From Pantoea anthophila (GTDB lineage: Bacteria; Pseudomonadota; Gammaproteobacteria; Enterobacterales; Enterobacteriaceae), in contig NZ_VHIZ01000066.1 in assembly GCF_006494375.1 (NCBI RefSeq), forward strand, positions 124,001 to 188,000: DNA of 64,000 nucleotides, in the 5' to 3' direction. Positions 15,743-23,233 of this stretch are shown here, one piece after another. Below the pieces are notes generated by a model that was given only the letters and a program-made list of their open reading frames with translations, did not search any database and was not told the origin of the DNA. The translations under genes were made by a program, and so were the position numbers. Position 1 is the first letter of the stretch; every line of letters starts with the position of its first letter.

Positions 15743-17494
15743 ATGAAAATGCAGCAAACGGTGCGTCAGCTTAGCTGGTCGCTGGTGATGAGCTTTACCG
15801 TCGTGGCGGGTGCTAATGCCGCGCCGACGCAGGCGCCGCCCGTCTCCTATGGCGTGGACAGCGACACGTTTCACCCGGTCAAAGCGCAGCACGGTATGGT
15901 GGCGTCGGTAGACGCGATGGCGACCCAGGTCGGCGTAGAGATTCTGCGTCAGGGCGGCAATGCCGTTGACGCCGCCGTCGCCGTGGGTTTTGCGCTGGCG
16001 GTCACCCATCCGCAGGCGGGCAACCTTGGCGGAGGCGGCTTTATGCTGCTGCGCACCGCCTCGGGCCGTGCCACCGCCATCGATTTCCGTGAAATGGCAC
16101 CGGGACGGGCATCGCGCGATATGTTTCTGGATAAGCAGGGCAATGCCGACAGCAAGCTGTCGCTGACCTCACATCTCGCGTCCGGTACCCCCGGCACCGT
16201 AGCGGGTCTGGCGCTGGCCGCACACAAATATGGCACTCTGCCGCTGAGCACCCTGCTGGCTCCGGCCATCCGGCTGGCGCGGGACGGCATTCCGGTTAAC
16301 GATGCGCTGGCCGATGACCTGAAAACCTACGGCAAAGAGGTGCTGATCACCCATCCCAACAGCAAGGCGATCTTCTACAAGCCAGACGGCACACCGTGGC
16401 AGAAGGGCGATCGGCTGGTGCAGAAAAATCTCGCTCACAGCCTGCAACTGATCGCCCGTCAGGGGCCGGATGCCTTTTATAAAGGCGAAATTGCGGATGA
16501 GATCGCCGGAGAGATGGCACAGCACGGCGGGCTGATCACCAAAGCGGACCTGGCGGCCTATCGTGCCGTCGAGCGCAAGCCGATTAGCGGCACTTACCGT
16601 GGCTATGAGGTCTTCTCCATGCCACCGCCGTCATCCGGGGGCATTCACATCGTGCAGATCCTCAATATTCTTGAGAATTTCGATCTGGCGAAGATGGGCT
16701 TTGGCAGTGCGGATGCCATGCAGGTGATGGCGGAAGCGGAAAAATATGCCTACGCCGACCGCTCAGAGTATCTCGGCGATCCCGATTTCGTGAAGGTGCC
16801 GTGGCAGGCGCTGACCAGTAAAGCCTACGCTAAGACGCTGGCGCAGCAGATCGATGTGGCGAAAGCGCGCCCCTCCAGCGAGATCAAGCCGGGTAAACTC
16901 GACCCCTATGAAAGCAACCAGACTACCCACTTCTCGGTGGTGGATAAGCAGGGGAATGCGGTTGCGGTGACCTATACGCTGAACACCTATTTCGGCAGCG
17001 GCATTGTGGCAGGCAAGAGCGGCATTCTGATGAACAACGAGATGGATGATTTCTCTGCTAAACCCGGAACGCCTAATGTCTATGGGCTGGTGGGCGGTGA
17101 AGCGAATGCGGTGCAGCCAGCGAAACGTCCGCTGTCGTCGATGTCGCCGACTATCGTGGCCAAAGGGGGCAAAACCTGGCTGGTGACCGGCAGCCCGGGC
17201 GGCAGCCGCATTATCACCACCGTGCTGCAGATGGTGGTTAACAGCATCGATTTTGGCATGAACGTGGCAGAAGCGACTAACGCACCGCGGTTCCACCATC
17301 AGTGGCTGCCGGATCAGTTGCGGGTAGAGAAGGGCTTCAGTCCGGACACGCTGCGTCTGCTGGAAGCCAGAGGTCAGCATGTGAAGGTGCTGCCTGCGAT
17401 GGGCAGTACCCAGAGCATCATGATTGGGCCGGATGGCATGCTGTATGGCGCGTCTGACCCGCGCAGCATCGATGATTTAAGTGCGGGTTACTGA
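15743..17494 (+). CDS. ggt: Gamma-glutamyltranspeptidase
   Basis: Periplasmic enzyme that hydrolyses glutathione and other gamma-glutamyl compounds or transfers the glutamyl group. The 583-aa precursor has a signal peptide ending around GANA (residue 26). Autocleavage should occur before Thr394 in NQTTHFSVVD, freeing the small subunit with the catalytic Thr; the oxyanion/substrate segments SSMSPTIV and GSPGGSRI follow. ATG at 15743 is preceded by GACAGG. A TTGACT at 15654-15659 could be its -35 box, but the -10 is unclear. Repeat copy 2 lies 40 bp after the stop. Confidence 0.97.
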   Translation: MKMQQTVRQLSWSLVMSFTVVAGANAAPTQAPPVSYGVDSDTFHPVKAQHGMVASVDAMATQVGVEILRQGGNAVDAAVAVGFALAVTHPQAGNLGGGGFMLLRTASGRATAIDFREMAPGRASRDMFLDKQGNADSKLSLTSHLASGTPGTVAGLALAAHKYGTLPLSTLLAPAIRLARDGIPVNDALADDLKTYGKEVLITHPNSKAIFYKPDGTPWQKGDRLVQKNLAHSLQLIARQGPDAFYKGEIADEIAGEMAQHGGLITKADLAAYRAVERKPISGTYRGYEVFSMPPPSSGGIHIVQILNILENFDLAKMGFGSADAMQVMAEAEKYAYADRSEYLGDPDFVKVPWQALTSKAYAKTLAQQIDVAKARPSSEIKPGKLDPYESNQTTHFSVVDKQGNAVAVTYTLNTYFGSGIVAGKSGILMNNEMDDFSAKPGTPNVYGLVGGEANAVQPAKRPLSSMSPTIVAKGGKTWLVTGSPGGSRIITTVLQMVVNSIDFGMNVAEATNAPRFHHQWLPDQLRVEKGFSPDTLRLLEARGQHVKVLPAMGSTQSIMIGPDGMLYGASDPRSIDDLSAGY

Positions 17495-17534
17495 TACAAA
17501 CCTGACCCAGGTGAATCTGACAGCAATAAATAAG

Positions 17535-17652
17535 CTTAACGCGCAGGGAACGGGGTCAGAAGAGGAAAGCGTCCCGCGCCAGGACGGCGCGGGCCGAGCG
17601 TGTCATGGATGACGGCTTTTGCGTCTTTCCGATCTGACCCCGTTTCCTGTGC
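17535..17652 (+). repeat. Structured intergenic repeat, copy 2 (after ggt)
   Basis: 118 bp, strongly similar to copy 1 from the cttaacgcgcaggg edge to the final cctgtgc. The outer stem is GGGGTCAGA (17552-17560) with TCTGACCCC (17633-17641), extended relative to copy 1 by G-C pairs. The CCCGCGCC/GGCGCGGG hairpin has lost one loop base, accounting for the 1-bp length difference. The GTCAT-gg-ATGAC hairpin is unchanged. Lies between ggt and a bidirectional terminator. Confidence 0.85.
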
Positions 17653-17693
17653 AGGCGCTGACTGACAGCGAAACGTGCCAGGGTTTTCAGCAC

Positions 17694-17719
17694 AAAGGGC
17701 ACCAGCAGGTGCCCTTTTT
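17694..17719 (+). terminator. Bidirectional terminator between ggt and yhhY
   Basis: AAAGGGCACC (17694-17703) pairs with GGTGCCCTTT (17708-17717) across a 4-base loop. A T run follows on the plus strand and an A run precedes it, so it can stop both ggt and the convergent yhhY. Confidence 0.85.
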
Positions 17720-17731
17720 CATCATTACAGG

Positions 17732-18226
17732 TCAGGGTTTAATCCGCGCCATATAGTACGTATCAATGAGTTCACCGTCCCGTATAGCGAACCCGCGCGC
17801 CGTTCCCTCAATCTCAAAACCAAATCGCTGATAAAGGGCGATGGCCGGCGCGTTGTCGACGAACACCGTCAGCTCCATTCGGCTCACCTGAAGCCAGTTA
17901 TCGCACATGGCGACCATTTCACGCATCAGTGCGCTGCCGACGCCACGCTGCCGGTAACGCGCATCCACCCCCATTCCCAGTGAAGCGGCGTGACGGCGTC
18001 TGGGACGCTCTTCCACCTTTAACGCGCTTTGCCCGACAACCTCATCATCAATGCAGGCAGCCAGCAGGTATGAATGGGGCGGAGGCGTGGCGAGGCGCGT
18101 ATGCCACCCCTGCAGGGATGAATGGGGCAGGTGGAGGGTGCCGGCCTGGGTATCGGGCTGGCTGTAAATCCGGTGCAGTGCAGCGGCATCTTCGGGTATA
18201 ACGTGCCGGACAACGATTTCACTCAT
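17732..18226 (-). CDS. yhhY: GNAT acetyltransferase YhhY
   Basis: N-acetyltransferase reported in E. coli to acetylate amino acids and aminoacyl compounds. ATG at 18226 is preceded by AAGGAG and gives 164 aa starting MSEIVVRHVIPEDA; the upstream in-frame extension is isoleucine-rich noise that overlaps the ryhB promoter. The acetyl-CoA loop RYRQRGVGSALM and the C-terminal ALYQRFGFEIEG motif are typical GNAT. Divergent from ryhB, as in E. coli. Confidence 0.92.
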   Translation of the reverse strand: MSEIVVRHVIPEDAAALHRIYSQPDTQAGTLHLPHSSLQGWHTRLATPPPHSYLLAACIDDEVVGQSALKVEERPRRRHAASLGMGVDARYRQRGVGSALMREMVAMCDNWLQVSRMELTVFVDNAPAIALYQRFGFEIEGTARGFAIRDGELIDTYYMARIKP

Positions 18227-18307
18227 GGTCGCTCCTTTCGCCGTTAAAAACCTTTTAAACATCAAGGTATTCAATCCGTTAATCAAGTGAAAAAGTGCGA
18301 AAACCGC

Positions 18308-18341
18308 TTTACAGACGCGAATGATAATGATTATTATTGTC
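18308..18341 (+). promoter_or_regulatory. ryhB promoter with overlapping Fur box
   Basis: TTTACA (18308-18313) and TATTAT (18332-18337) with an 18-bp spacer place +1 at about 18344. A Fur box at 18323-18341 matches 16 of 19 positions of GATAATGATAATCATTATC and covers the -10 element, so iron-loaded Fur should block transcription. Confidence 0.88.
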
Positions 18342-18343
18342 AT

Positions 18344-18438
18344 GCGTTCCCGGGAGGTCGCCCGACAGCCTGAGAAAGCACGACATTGCTCACATTGCTT
18401 CCAGTATTATTTAGCCAGCCAGGGCGCTGGCTTTTTTT
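18344..18438 (+). ncRNA. ryhB: Small regulatory RNA RyhB
   Basis: Hfq-dependent iron-sparing sRNA that represses mRNAs of non-essential iron proteins. The central pairing core matches E. coli RyhB almost base for base: gaaagcacgacattgctc, followed by acattgcttccagtatta. The intrinsic terminator is AGCCAGC (18413-18419)/GCTGGCT (18426-18432) followed by nine T. The 5' stem region (18344-18370) has diverged from E. coli. It lies upstream of and divergent from yhhY as in E. coli, but yhhX is missing on the other side. The start is inferred from the -10 position and the conserved GCG. Confidence 0.93.
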
Positions 18439-18481
18439 TTGCCCGCTCTCCTTCAGCCTTTTTCAGCCACTGCGCAACCCT

Positions 18482-18500
18482 TGTTCAACTATTTTGAACA
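18482..18500. promoter_or_regulatory. Inverted repeat upstream of yhhW
   Basis: TGTTCAA (18482-18488) and TTGAACA (18494-18500) form a perfect 7-5-7 inverted repeat about 75 bp before the pirin start, in a position suited to an operator. The regulator is not identifiable from sequence. Confidence 0.45.
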
Positions 18501-18576
18501 GAGGAGTGAAGTTTTTCAGCTATCAATCAGACCGTCTCAGGCACAGACTATGAAAAAACATTGAGGAGATCTGAAA

Positions 18577-19272
18577 ATGATTTATGTACGCAAAGCTGAA
18601 GAACGCGGTCACGCAAACCACGGCTGGCTCGATAGCTGGCACACCTTCTCATTCGCCAACTATTACGACGCGAACTTCATGGGCTTCTCCGCGCTGCGGG
18701 TAATTAATGAAGACGTGATCGACGGCGGTCAGGGGTTTGGTACTCACCCGCATAAAGATATGGAAATCCTGACCTACGTGCTCTCCGGTACGGTTGAGCA
18801 TCAGGACAGCATGGGTAACAAAGAGCAGATCCCGGCAGGGGAGTTTCAGATCATGAGCGCCGGTACTGGCGTGCGTCACTCGGAGTACAACGCCAGCGAA
18901 AGCGAACCGTTGCACCTCTATCAGATCTGGATCATTCCTGAGCGTACCGGCATTGAGCCGCGCTACGATCAGCGCCGCTTCCCGGATGTGCAGGGACGTC
19001 AGCTGGTGCTCAGCCCGGACGCCCGTGAAGGGTCGCTGAAAGTCTATCAGGACATGACTCTGTCGCGCTGGGTACTGGGTGCCGGTGAACAGGATAACGT
19101 GGCGATTGAACCCGGTCGTCGCATCTGGATCCAGGTCGTCAAAGGCAATGTGAGCGTAAACGGTAACGCGGTGACCACCAGCGATGCCCTTGCCATCTGG
19201 GATGAAAGCGCGCTTACGCTGGAGGCCAGCACGGCCGCAGAAGTTCTGCTGTTTGATCTGCCACCGGTCTGA
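18577..19272 (+). CDS. yhhW: Pirin family protein YhhW (quercetin dioxygenase type)
   Basis: Bicupin of the pirin family; E. coli YhhW has quercetin 2,3-dioxygenase activity in vitro, with an unclear cell role. The 231 aa match exactly in length. Metal ligands are visible as His57 and His59 in GTHPHKDMEIL and His101 and Glu103 in VRHSEYNASE. Preceded by GAGGAG. A GC-rich hairpin near 19284-19302 follows the stop without a T tail. Confidence 0.95.
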   Translation: MIYVRKAEERGHANHGWLDSWHTFSFANYYDANFMGFSALRVINEDVIDGGQGFGTHPHKDMEILTYVLSGTVEHQDSMGNKEQIPAGEFQIMSAGTGVRHSEYNASESEPLHLYQIWIIPERTGIEPRYDQRRFPDVQGRQLVLSPDAREGSLKVYQDMTLSRWVLGAGEQDNVAIEPGRRIWIQVVKGNVSVNGNAVTTSDALAIWDESALTLEASTAAEVLLFDLPPV

Positions 19273-19375
19273 GAAAACTGACGGGCGCACCCCGGTGCGC
19301 CCCGCTGGCAATTTTGTGACAGAAAAGTGATAGACTCATCGTACTTTAGCTTTCAGGGCGATCCCAGGCGCTACG

Positions 19376-20371
19376 ATGAAGAAGAAAAGACCGGTATTAC
19401 AGGACGTTGCCGATCGCGTCGGCATTACCAAGATGACCGTCAGCCGCTACCTGCGCAATCCTGAGCAGGTTTCTGTTGCCCTGCGGGATAAGATCGCGGT
19501 GGCACTGGATGAGCTGGGTTATATCCCTAATCGCGCCCCCGATATGCTCTCGAACGCCACCAGCCGTGCGATTGGCGTGCTGCTGCCGTCACTGACCAAC
19601 CAGGTCTTTGCTGACGTTCTGCGCGGCATTGAAGCCGTCACGGATGAAGCGAACTACCAGACGCTCGTCGCCCACTTTGGTTACAACCCACAGAAAGAGG
19701 AGCTGCAACTGCGCTCGCTGCTGGGCTGGAATATTGATGGGGTGATCCTCACCGAACGCACCCATACCCCGGGCACGCTGCGCATGCTGGAAGTGGCGGG
19801 CATCCCGGTCATCGAGATGATGGACAGCGTTACGCCCTGCCTGGATATGGCGGTCGGCTTTGATAACGTCGAAGCGGCCCGGCAGATGACTCAGGCGATC
19901 CTCGGCAAAGGACATCGTCACACCGTTTATCTTGGCGCACGCCTGGATGAGCGTACCCTGCAGAAACAGCGTGGTTACGAAATCGCGATGCGCGAAGCCG
20001 GGCTAACGCCGCGCAGCGTCATGATGGAAGATGCCTCTTCATTCAGTGCCGGTGGCGATCTGCTGCGTGAGGCGCAGCGTCTCTATCCTGAAACCGACAG
20101 CCTCTTCTGTACCAACGACGACCTGGCGGTCGGCGCGATGTTTGAGTGCCAGCGCCAGGGATTGCGGGTGCCCGATCAGATGGCGATTGCCGGTTTCCAT
20201 GGTCACGATATCAGTCAGGTGGTGACGCCTCAGCTGGCTACGGTACTGACGCCGCGTGATCGCATCGGGCGCGAAGCCGCAGCGCTGCTGCTGGCGCGCA
20301 TCGCCGGGGAAAGCCGCGAAACGCGCATGCTCGACACCGGTTTTGCGATCAGTGAAGGCGGCAGCATCTGA
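19376..20371 (+). CDS. gntR: Gluconate operon repressor GntR
   Basis: LacI-family repressor of gluconate genes, released by gluconate. 331 aa as in E. coli. N-terminal helix-turn-helix LQDVADRVGITKMTVSRYLR (residues 8-27) with hinge helix SNATSRAIGVLLPS, then a periplasmic-binding-like effector domain. It lies directly upstream of gntK-gntU, the E. coli arrangement, with its own promoter in the 103-bp gap after yhhW. Confidence 0.97.
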   Translation: MKKKRPVLQDVADRVGITKMTVSRYLRNPEQVSVALRDKIAVALDELGYIPNRAPDMLSNATSRAIGVLLPSLTNQVFADVLRGIEAVTDEANYQTLVAHFGYNPQKEELQLRSLLGWNIDGVILTERTHTPGTLRMLEVAGIPVIEMMDSVTPCLDMAVGFDNVEAARQMTQAILGKGHRHTVYLGARLDERTLQKQRGYEIAMREAGLTPRSVMMEDASSFSAGGDLLREAQRLYPETDSLFCTNDDLAVGAMFECQRQGLRVPDQMAIAGFHGHDISQVVTPQLATVLTPRDRIGREAAALLLARIAGESRETRMLDTGFAISEGGSI

Positions 20372-20381
20372 TTGTGGCGTT

Positions 20382-20401
20382 TTTATGAGTCAGCTCACAC
20401 T
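20382..20401 (+). promoter_or_regulatory. Candidate CRP site upstream of gntK
   Basis: TATGA-N6-TCACA (20384-20399), one mismatch from the TGTGA-N6-TCACA consensus, in the 140-bp gntR-gntK gap. gntKU in E. coli is activated by cAMP-CRP, so the position fits. Confidence 0.55.
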
Positions 20402-20464
20402 TTGAGGCTTTTCCGGGTAAAAAGGTTGCCACGCTGTTAAGCGGCCAGGAGAATGAGAAACGAC

Positions 20465-20481
20465 ATTGTTATCGGTAACAT
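20465..20481 (+). promoter_or_regulatory. GntR operator upstream of gntK
   Basis: ATTGTTATCGGTAACAT contains the palindrome TGTTA-N4-TAACA; in reverse complement it reads ATGTTACCGATAACAAT, matching the known GntR operator ATGTTA-N4-TAACAT. It lies 30 bp before the gntK start, suited to repression of gntKU. Confidence 0.8.
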
Positions 20482-20511
20482 TGGCAAATTCTCACCTGCC
20501 GGAGCAGAAAA

Positions 20512-21048
20512 ATGACAACGCAATCCCCGTCGCATCACGTTTTTATCCTGATGGGCGTTTCAGGCAGCGGAAAGTCTGCCGTCGCCAATCAGGTCTCTCA
20601 CCAGCTGAATACAGCCTTTCTTGACGGCGATTTTCTCCACCCCCGTTCCAACATTCTGAAGATGGCCGATGGTCACCCGCTGGATGACAACGATCGTCAG
20701 CCGTGGTTACAGGCCCTGAACGATGCCGCTTTTGCCATGCAGCGCACCCAGGCGATCTCCATCATTGTCTGTTCGGCCCTGAAGAAGCGTTATCGCGACA
20801 TTCTGCGTCAGGGAAATGACAACCTGCGTTTCATCTACCTGAAAGGGGACTTCGACACCATTGAAGCCCGCCTGAAAGCGCGCAAAGGGCACTTCTTCAA
20901 GCCGCAGATGCTGGTGACGCAGTTTGCAACGCTGGAAGCGCCAGGCAGCGACGAGCCGGATGTACTGGAAGTGGATATTACGCATTCACTGGATGAGGTT
21001 GTGGCGGCTACGGTTGCGACTATCCGGGACGCTATCAGCCAGGGTTAG
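20512..21048 (+). CDS. gntK: Gluconokinase GntK
   Basis: Phosphorylates gluconate to 6-phosphogluconate, feeding the Entner-Doudoroff and pentose-phosphate routes. 178 aa. P-loop GVSGSGKSAVANQ near residue 15, followed by the substrate segment DGDFLHPRSNILKMADGHPLDDNDR typical of gluconokinases. ATG follows GGAGCAG. The gntU start lies two bases after the stop. Confidence 0.96.
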   Translation: MTTQSPSHHVFILMGVSGSGKSAVANQVSHQLNTAFLDGDFLHPRSNILKMADGHPLDDNDRQPWLQALNDAAFAMQRTQAISIIVCSALKKRYRDILRQGNDNLRFIYLKGDFDTIEARLKARKGHFFKPQMLVTQFATLEAPGSDEPDVLEVDITHSLDEVVAATVATIRDAISQG

Positions 21049-21050
21049 AG

Positions 21051-22391
21051 ATGAATACCGCAACACTCGTTTTGACCGCAGCAGGCTCCGTCCTGCTGCT
21101 GCTTTTTCTGGTGATGAAGGCGCGTATGCACGCCTTTGTCGCACTCATGTTAGTGTCAATCGGTGCCGGACTGTTCTCCGGCATGCCTCTGGATAAGATT
21201 GCGGACACCATGCAGAAGGGGATGGGCGGCACGCTCGGCTTCCTCGCTATCGTGGTGGCGCTGGGCGCGATGTTCGGCAAAATCCTGCATGAAACCGGGG
21301 CCGTGGACCAGATTGCTATCCGGATGCTGAAAACCTTTGGTCAGAGCCGCGCCCACTACGCCATGGGGATTGCCGGTCTGATCTGCGCGCTACCGCTCTT
21401 CTTTGAGGTGGCTGTCGTGCTGTTGATCAGCATCGCTTTTGCCGTGGCGCGGCGAACCGGGGGCAATCTGGTGAAGCTGGTTATCCCGCTCTTTGCCGGG
21501 GTGGCTGCTGCTGCCGCGTTTCTGCTGCCGGGACCGGCTCCGATGCTGCTGGCTTCACAGATGCACGCTGACTTTGGCTGGATGATCCTGCTGGGGCTGT
21601 GTGCGGCGATACCCGGGATGCTGATTGCCGGGCCGCTGTTTGGCAATTTCATTGCGAAGCACGTCTCCTTCAGCGCCCCGCCGGAAGATCATCAGCCGGA
21701 TGTCGATGAGAACCAGCTGCCCTCATTTGGCTTCAGCCTCTCTCTGATCCTGTTTCCGCTGGTGCTGGTCGGCCTGAAAACCATTGGCGCCCGCTTCACC
21801 ACCGAAGGGACCTCGCTGTATGCGTGGCTGGAATTTATCGGCCATCCTTTCACCGCGATCCTGCTGGCGCTGCTGGTGGCGATTTATGGTCTGGCTTATC
21901 GTCAGGGCATGGATAAAGAGCGGGTGATGCAGGTGTGCGGCAGCGCGCTGCAACCGGCGGGGATTATCCTGCTGGTGATTGGCGCGGGCGGCGTGTTCAA
22001 GCAGGTGCTGGTGGACTCCGGTGTGGGTCCGGTGCTGGGCAACGCGCTGACCGGCGCTGGCCTGCCGATTGCGCTGGCCTGCTTTATCCTGTCAGGTGCG
22101 GTACGGGTCATTCAGGGGTCGGCAACGGTTGCCTGTCTGACCACGGTCGGGCTGATCATGCCGGTGATTGAACCGCTGCACTACAGCGGCGCGCAGCTGG
22201 CGGCGCTGTCGATCTGTATCGGCGGCGGCTCCATCATCATCAGTCATGTGAACGATGCCGGTTTCTGGCTGTTTGGCCGCTTTACCGGGGCCAGCGAAGC
22301 GGAAACGCTGAAAACATGGACGCTGATGGAGACGATTCTCGGCACGACCGGGGCTATCGTCGGTATGATTGCTTTCGCACTGCTTTCCTGA
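21051..22391 (+). CDS. gntU: Low-affinity gluconate transporter GntU
   Basis: Proton-coupled gluconate importer of the GntP family, 446 aa with roughly 12 hydrophobic helices. Family stretches include GGTLGFLAIVVALGAMFGK, ALPLFFEVAVVLLI and GGGSIIISHVNDAGFW. Co-transcribed with gntK and terminated by a strong hairpin just after the stop. Confidence 0.95.
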   Translation: MNTATLVLTAAGSVLLLLFLVMKARMHAFVALMLVSIGAGLFSGMPLDKIADTMQKGMGGTLGFLAIVVALGAMFGKILHETGAVDQIAIRMLKTFGQSRAHYAMGIAGLICALPLFFEVAVVLLISIAFAVARRTGGNLVKLVIPLFAGVAAAAAFLLPGPAPMLLASQMHADFGWMILLGLCAAIPGMLIAGPLFGNFIAKHVSFSAPPEDHQPDVDENQLPSFGFSLSLILFPLVLVGLKTIGARFTTEGTSLYAWLEFIGHPFTAILLALLVAIYGLAYRQGMDKERVMQVCGSALQPAGIILLVIGAGGVFKQVLVDSGVGPVLGNALTGAGLPIALACFILSGAVRVIQGSATVACLTTVGLIMPVIEPLHYSGAQLAALSICIGGGSIIISHVNDAGFWLFGRFTGASEAETLKTWTLMETILGTTGAIVGMIAFALLS

Positions 22392-22395
22392 CCAG

Positions 22396-22426
22396 CCTGA
22401 CGGGCTCTCTGCCCGTCAGGTTTTTT
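22396..22426 (+). terminator. Intrinsic terminator of gntKU
   Basis: CCTGACGGGC (22396-22405) pairs with GCCCGTCAGG (22411-22420), 5-base loop, then six T. Confidence 0.92.
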
Positions 22427-22598
22427 CCCGCGAGCAGGGGAAGAGTAAAAACGGGAACAGCAGATAAGGCGCCACCAGCAGAAGGAGAATGACGCCGCGT
22501 GAATAGCCAGCGTCATTTATTCTCCTCACCGCGCAGGAAAAAACCGGCAAAATAAACAGCAGCAGCGGGATTAAACCGGATTCATGCCCATCTTCTTC
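22416..22598 (-). pseudogene. DUF805-like membrane protein remnant
   Basis: A minus-strand frame open from 22598 to the stop at 22416-22418 encodes a hydrophobic stretch, then VRRINDAGYSRGVILLLLV and a second hydrophobic segment. The RR-x-x-D-x-G motif flanked by membrane helices resembles the C-terminal signature of DUF805 proteins (RRLHD-x-G-x-S-G-W-W). The N-terminal half is missing, there is no good start codon, and the end runs into the gntU terminator. Interpreted as a decayed gene; a short functional protein started at GTG cannot be excluded. Confidence 0.4.
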
Positions 22599-23007
22599 TT
22601 ATCAGAGCAAAAACAACCAGCGTGATGGCGGCGGAAGCCAGGTAAATCCAGGCAAAATCAGTGACGTCAATCTTCATCAACTGCACAGTATTTAACGCCG
22701 CTTTCCTGCCCGGGACAGAGAATAAGGTCAGGCCAGCTAAGCAAACGTTATTTGCCAGAAAGAATAGCGACTGAAAGGCGGTTTCTTTAGCCACGGACAG
22801 CAAGGCAATTTTCCTGAAGCTCCACCAGGCGACCAGATAAAACAGCAGCCAGAACAGCGCGCAGAGTAGCGGGGCAACCAGATAACTGCGCATCCCTGTG
22901 ATCACCCCTGAATGGCCGCAGCTGGCATAGTGCAGGACAGCCTGAAAAGAGACGTAACCCGTTATCAGATAGAGCGCGCCGAAAAAAAACTGTAATAACA
23001 ACCTCAT
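22582..23007 (-). CDS. Hypothetical inner-membrane protein, 141 aa
   Basis: I do not recognise this protein. ATG at 23007 is preceded by GGAGG, giving 141 aa that begin MRLLLQFFFGALYLITGYVS. Four hydrophobic segments are visible: around residues 4-28, 42-65, 78-97 and 116-136. The protein ends IRRRWA. Cys and His occur in the first loop (HYASCGHSG). It overlaps the 5' part of the DUF805-like remnant, and neither gene lies between gntU and yhgN in E. coli, so this is an accessory insertion. Confidence 0.7.
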   Translation of the reverse strand: MRLLLQFFFGALYLITGYVSFQAVLHYASCGHSGVITGMRSYLVAPLLCALFWLLFYLVAWWSFRKIALLSVAKETAFQSLFFLANNVCLAGLTLFSVPGRKAALNTVQLMKIDVTDFAWIYLASAAITLVVFALIRRRWA

Positions 23008-23066
23008 GGTATCTCCCTCCGGGTTTTTGATGCTGCATCCGCTGCGGCAGCTTTTTCCGGGCACCC

Positions 23067-23198
23067 TCACCCCTGTTTACTTTTTGCATCGTACTTTCTG
23101 GTGGCGATCGCGTCACCTTTATCGCCCTCAGACACCACAAAACGGGCATCTGAATGGCCATAACGACCGACCGGAATCGCTGCCTGAACAGGCTGCAT
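23067..23198 (-). CDS. Possible small ORF, 43 aa
   Basis: ATG at 23198 to TGA at 23067-23069 encodes MQPVQAAIPVGRYGHSDARF and continues in a mixed hydrophilic style to KYDAKSKQG. The composition looks protein-like, but the ribosome binding site is weak and the frame stays open upstream into yhgN, so it could be a remnant or chance. It precedes the 141-aa membrane protein on the same strand by 59 bp. Function unknown. Confidence 0.3.
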   Translation of the reverse strand: MQPVQAAIPVGRYGHSDARFVVSEGDKGDAIATRKYDAKSKQG

Positions 23199-23233
23199 GG
23201 TCGGCCTGTCGGGGTAAAAGGATAACGGTGCGC

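Noticed and set aside
19282..19304. Hairpin GGGCGCACC/GGTGCGCCC after yhhW as a terminator
   Set aside because: The stem is good but no T run follows; not listed as a terminator.
22244..22516. 90-codon minus-strand frame starting after GAGGAG
   Set aside because: It has a reasonable ribosome binding site but runs antisense into gntU and across its terminator, and the translation is Ser/Cys/Arg-rich noise. The overlapping frame with the DUF805-like motif is more protein-like.
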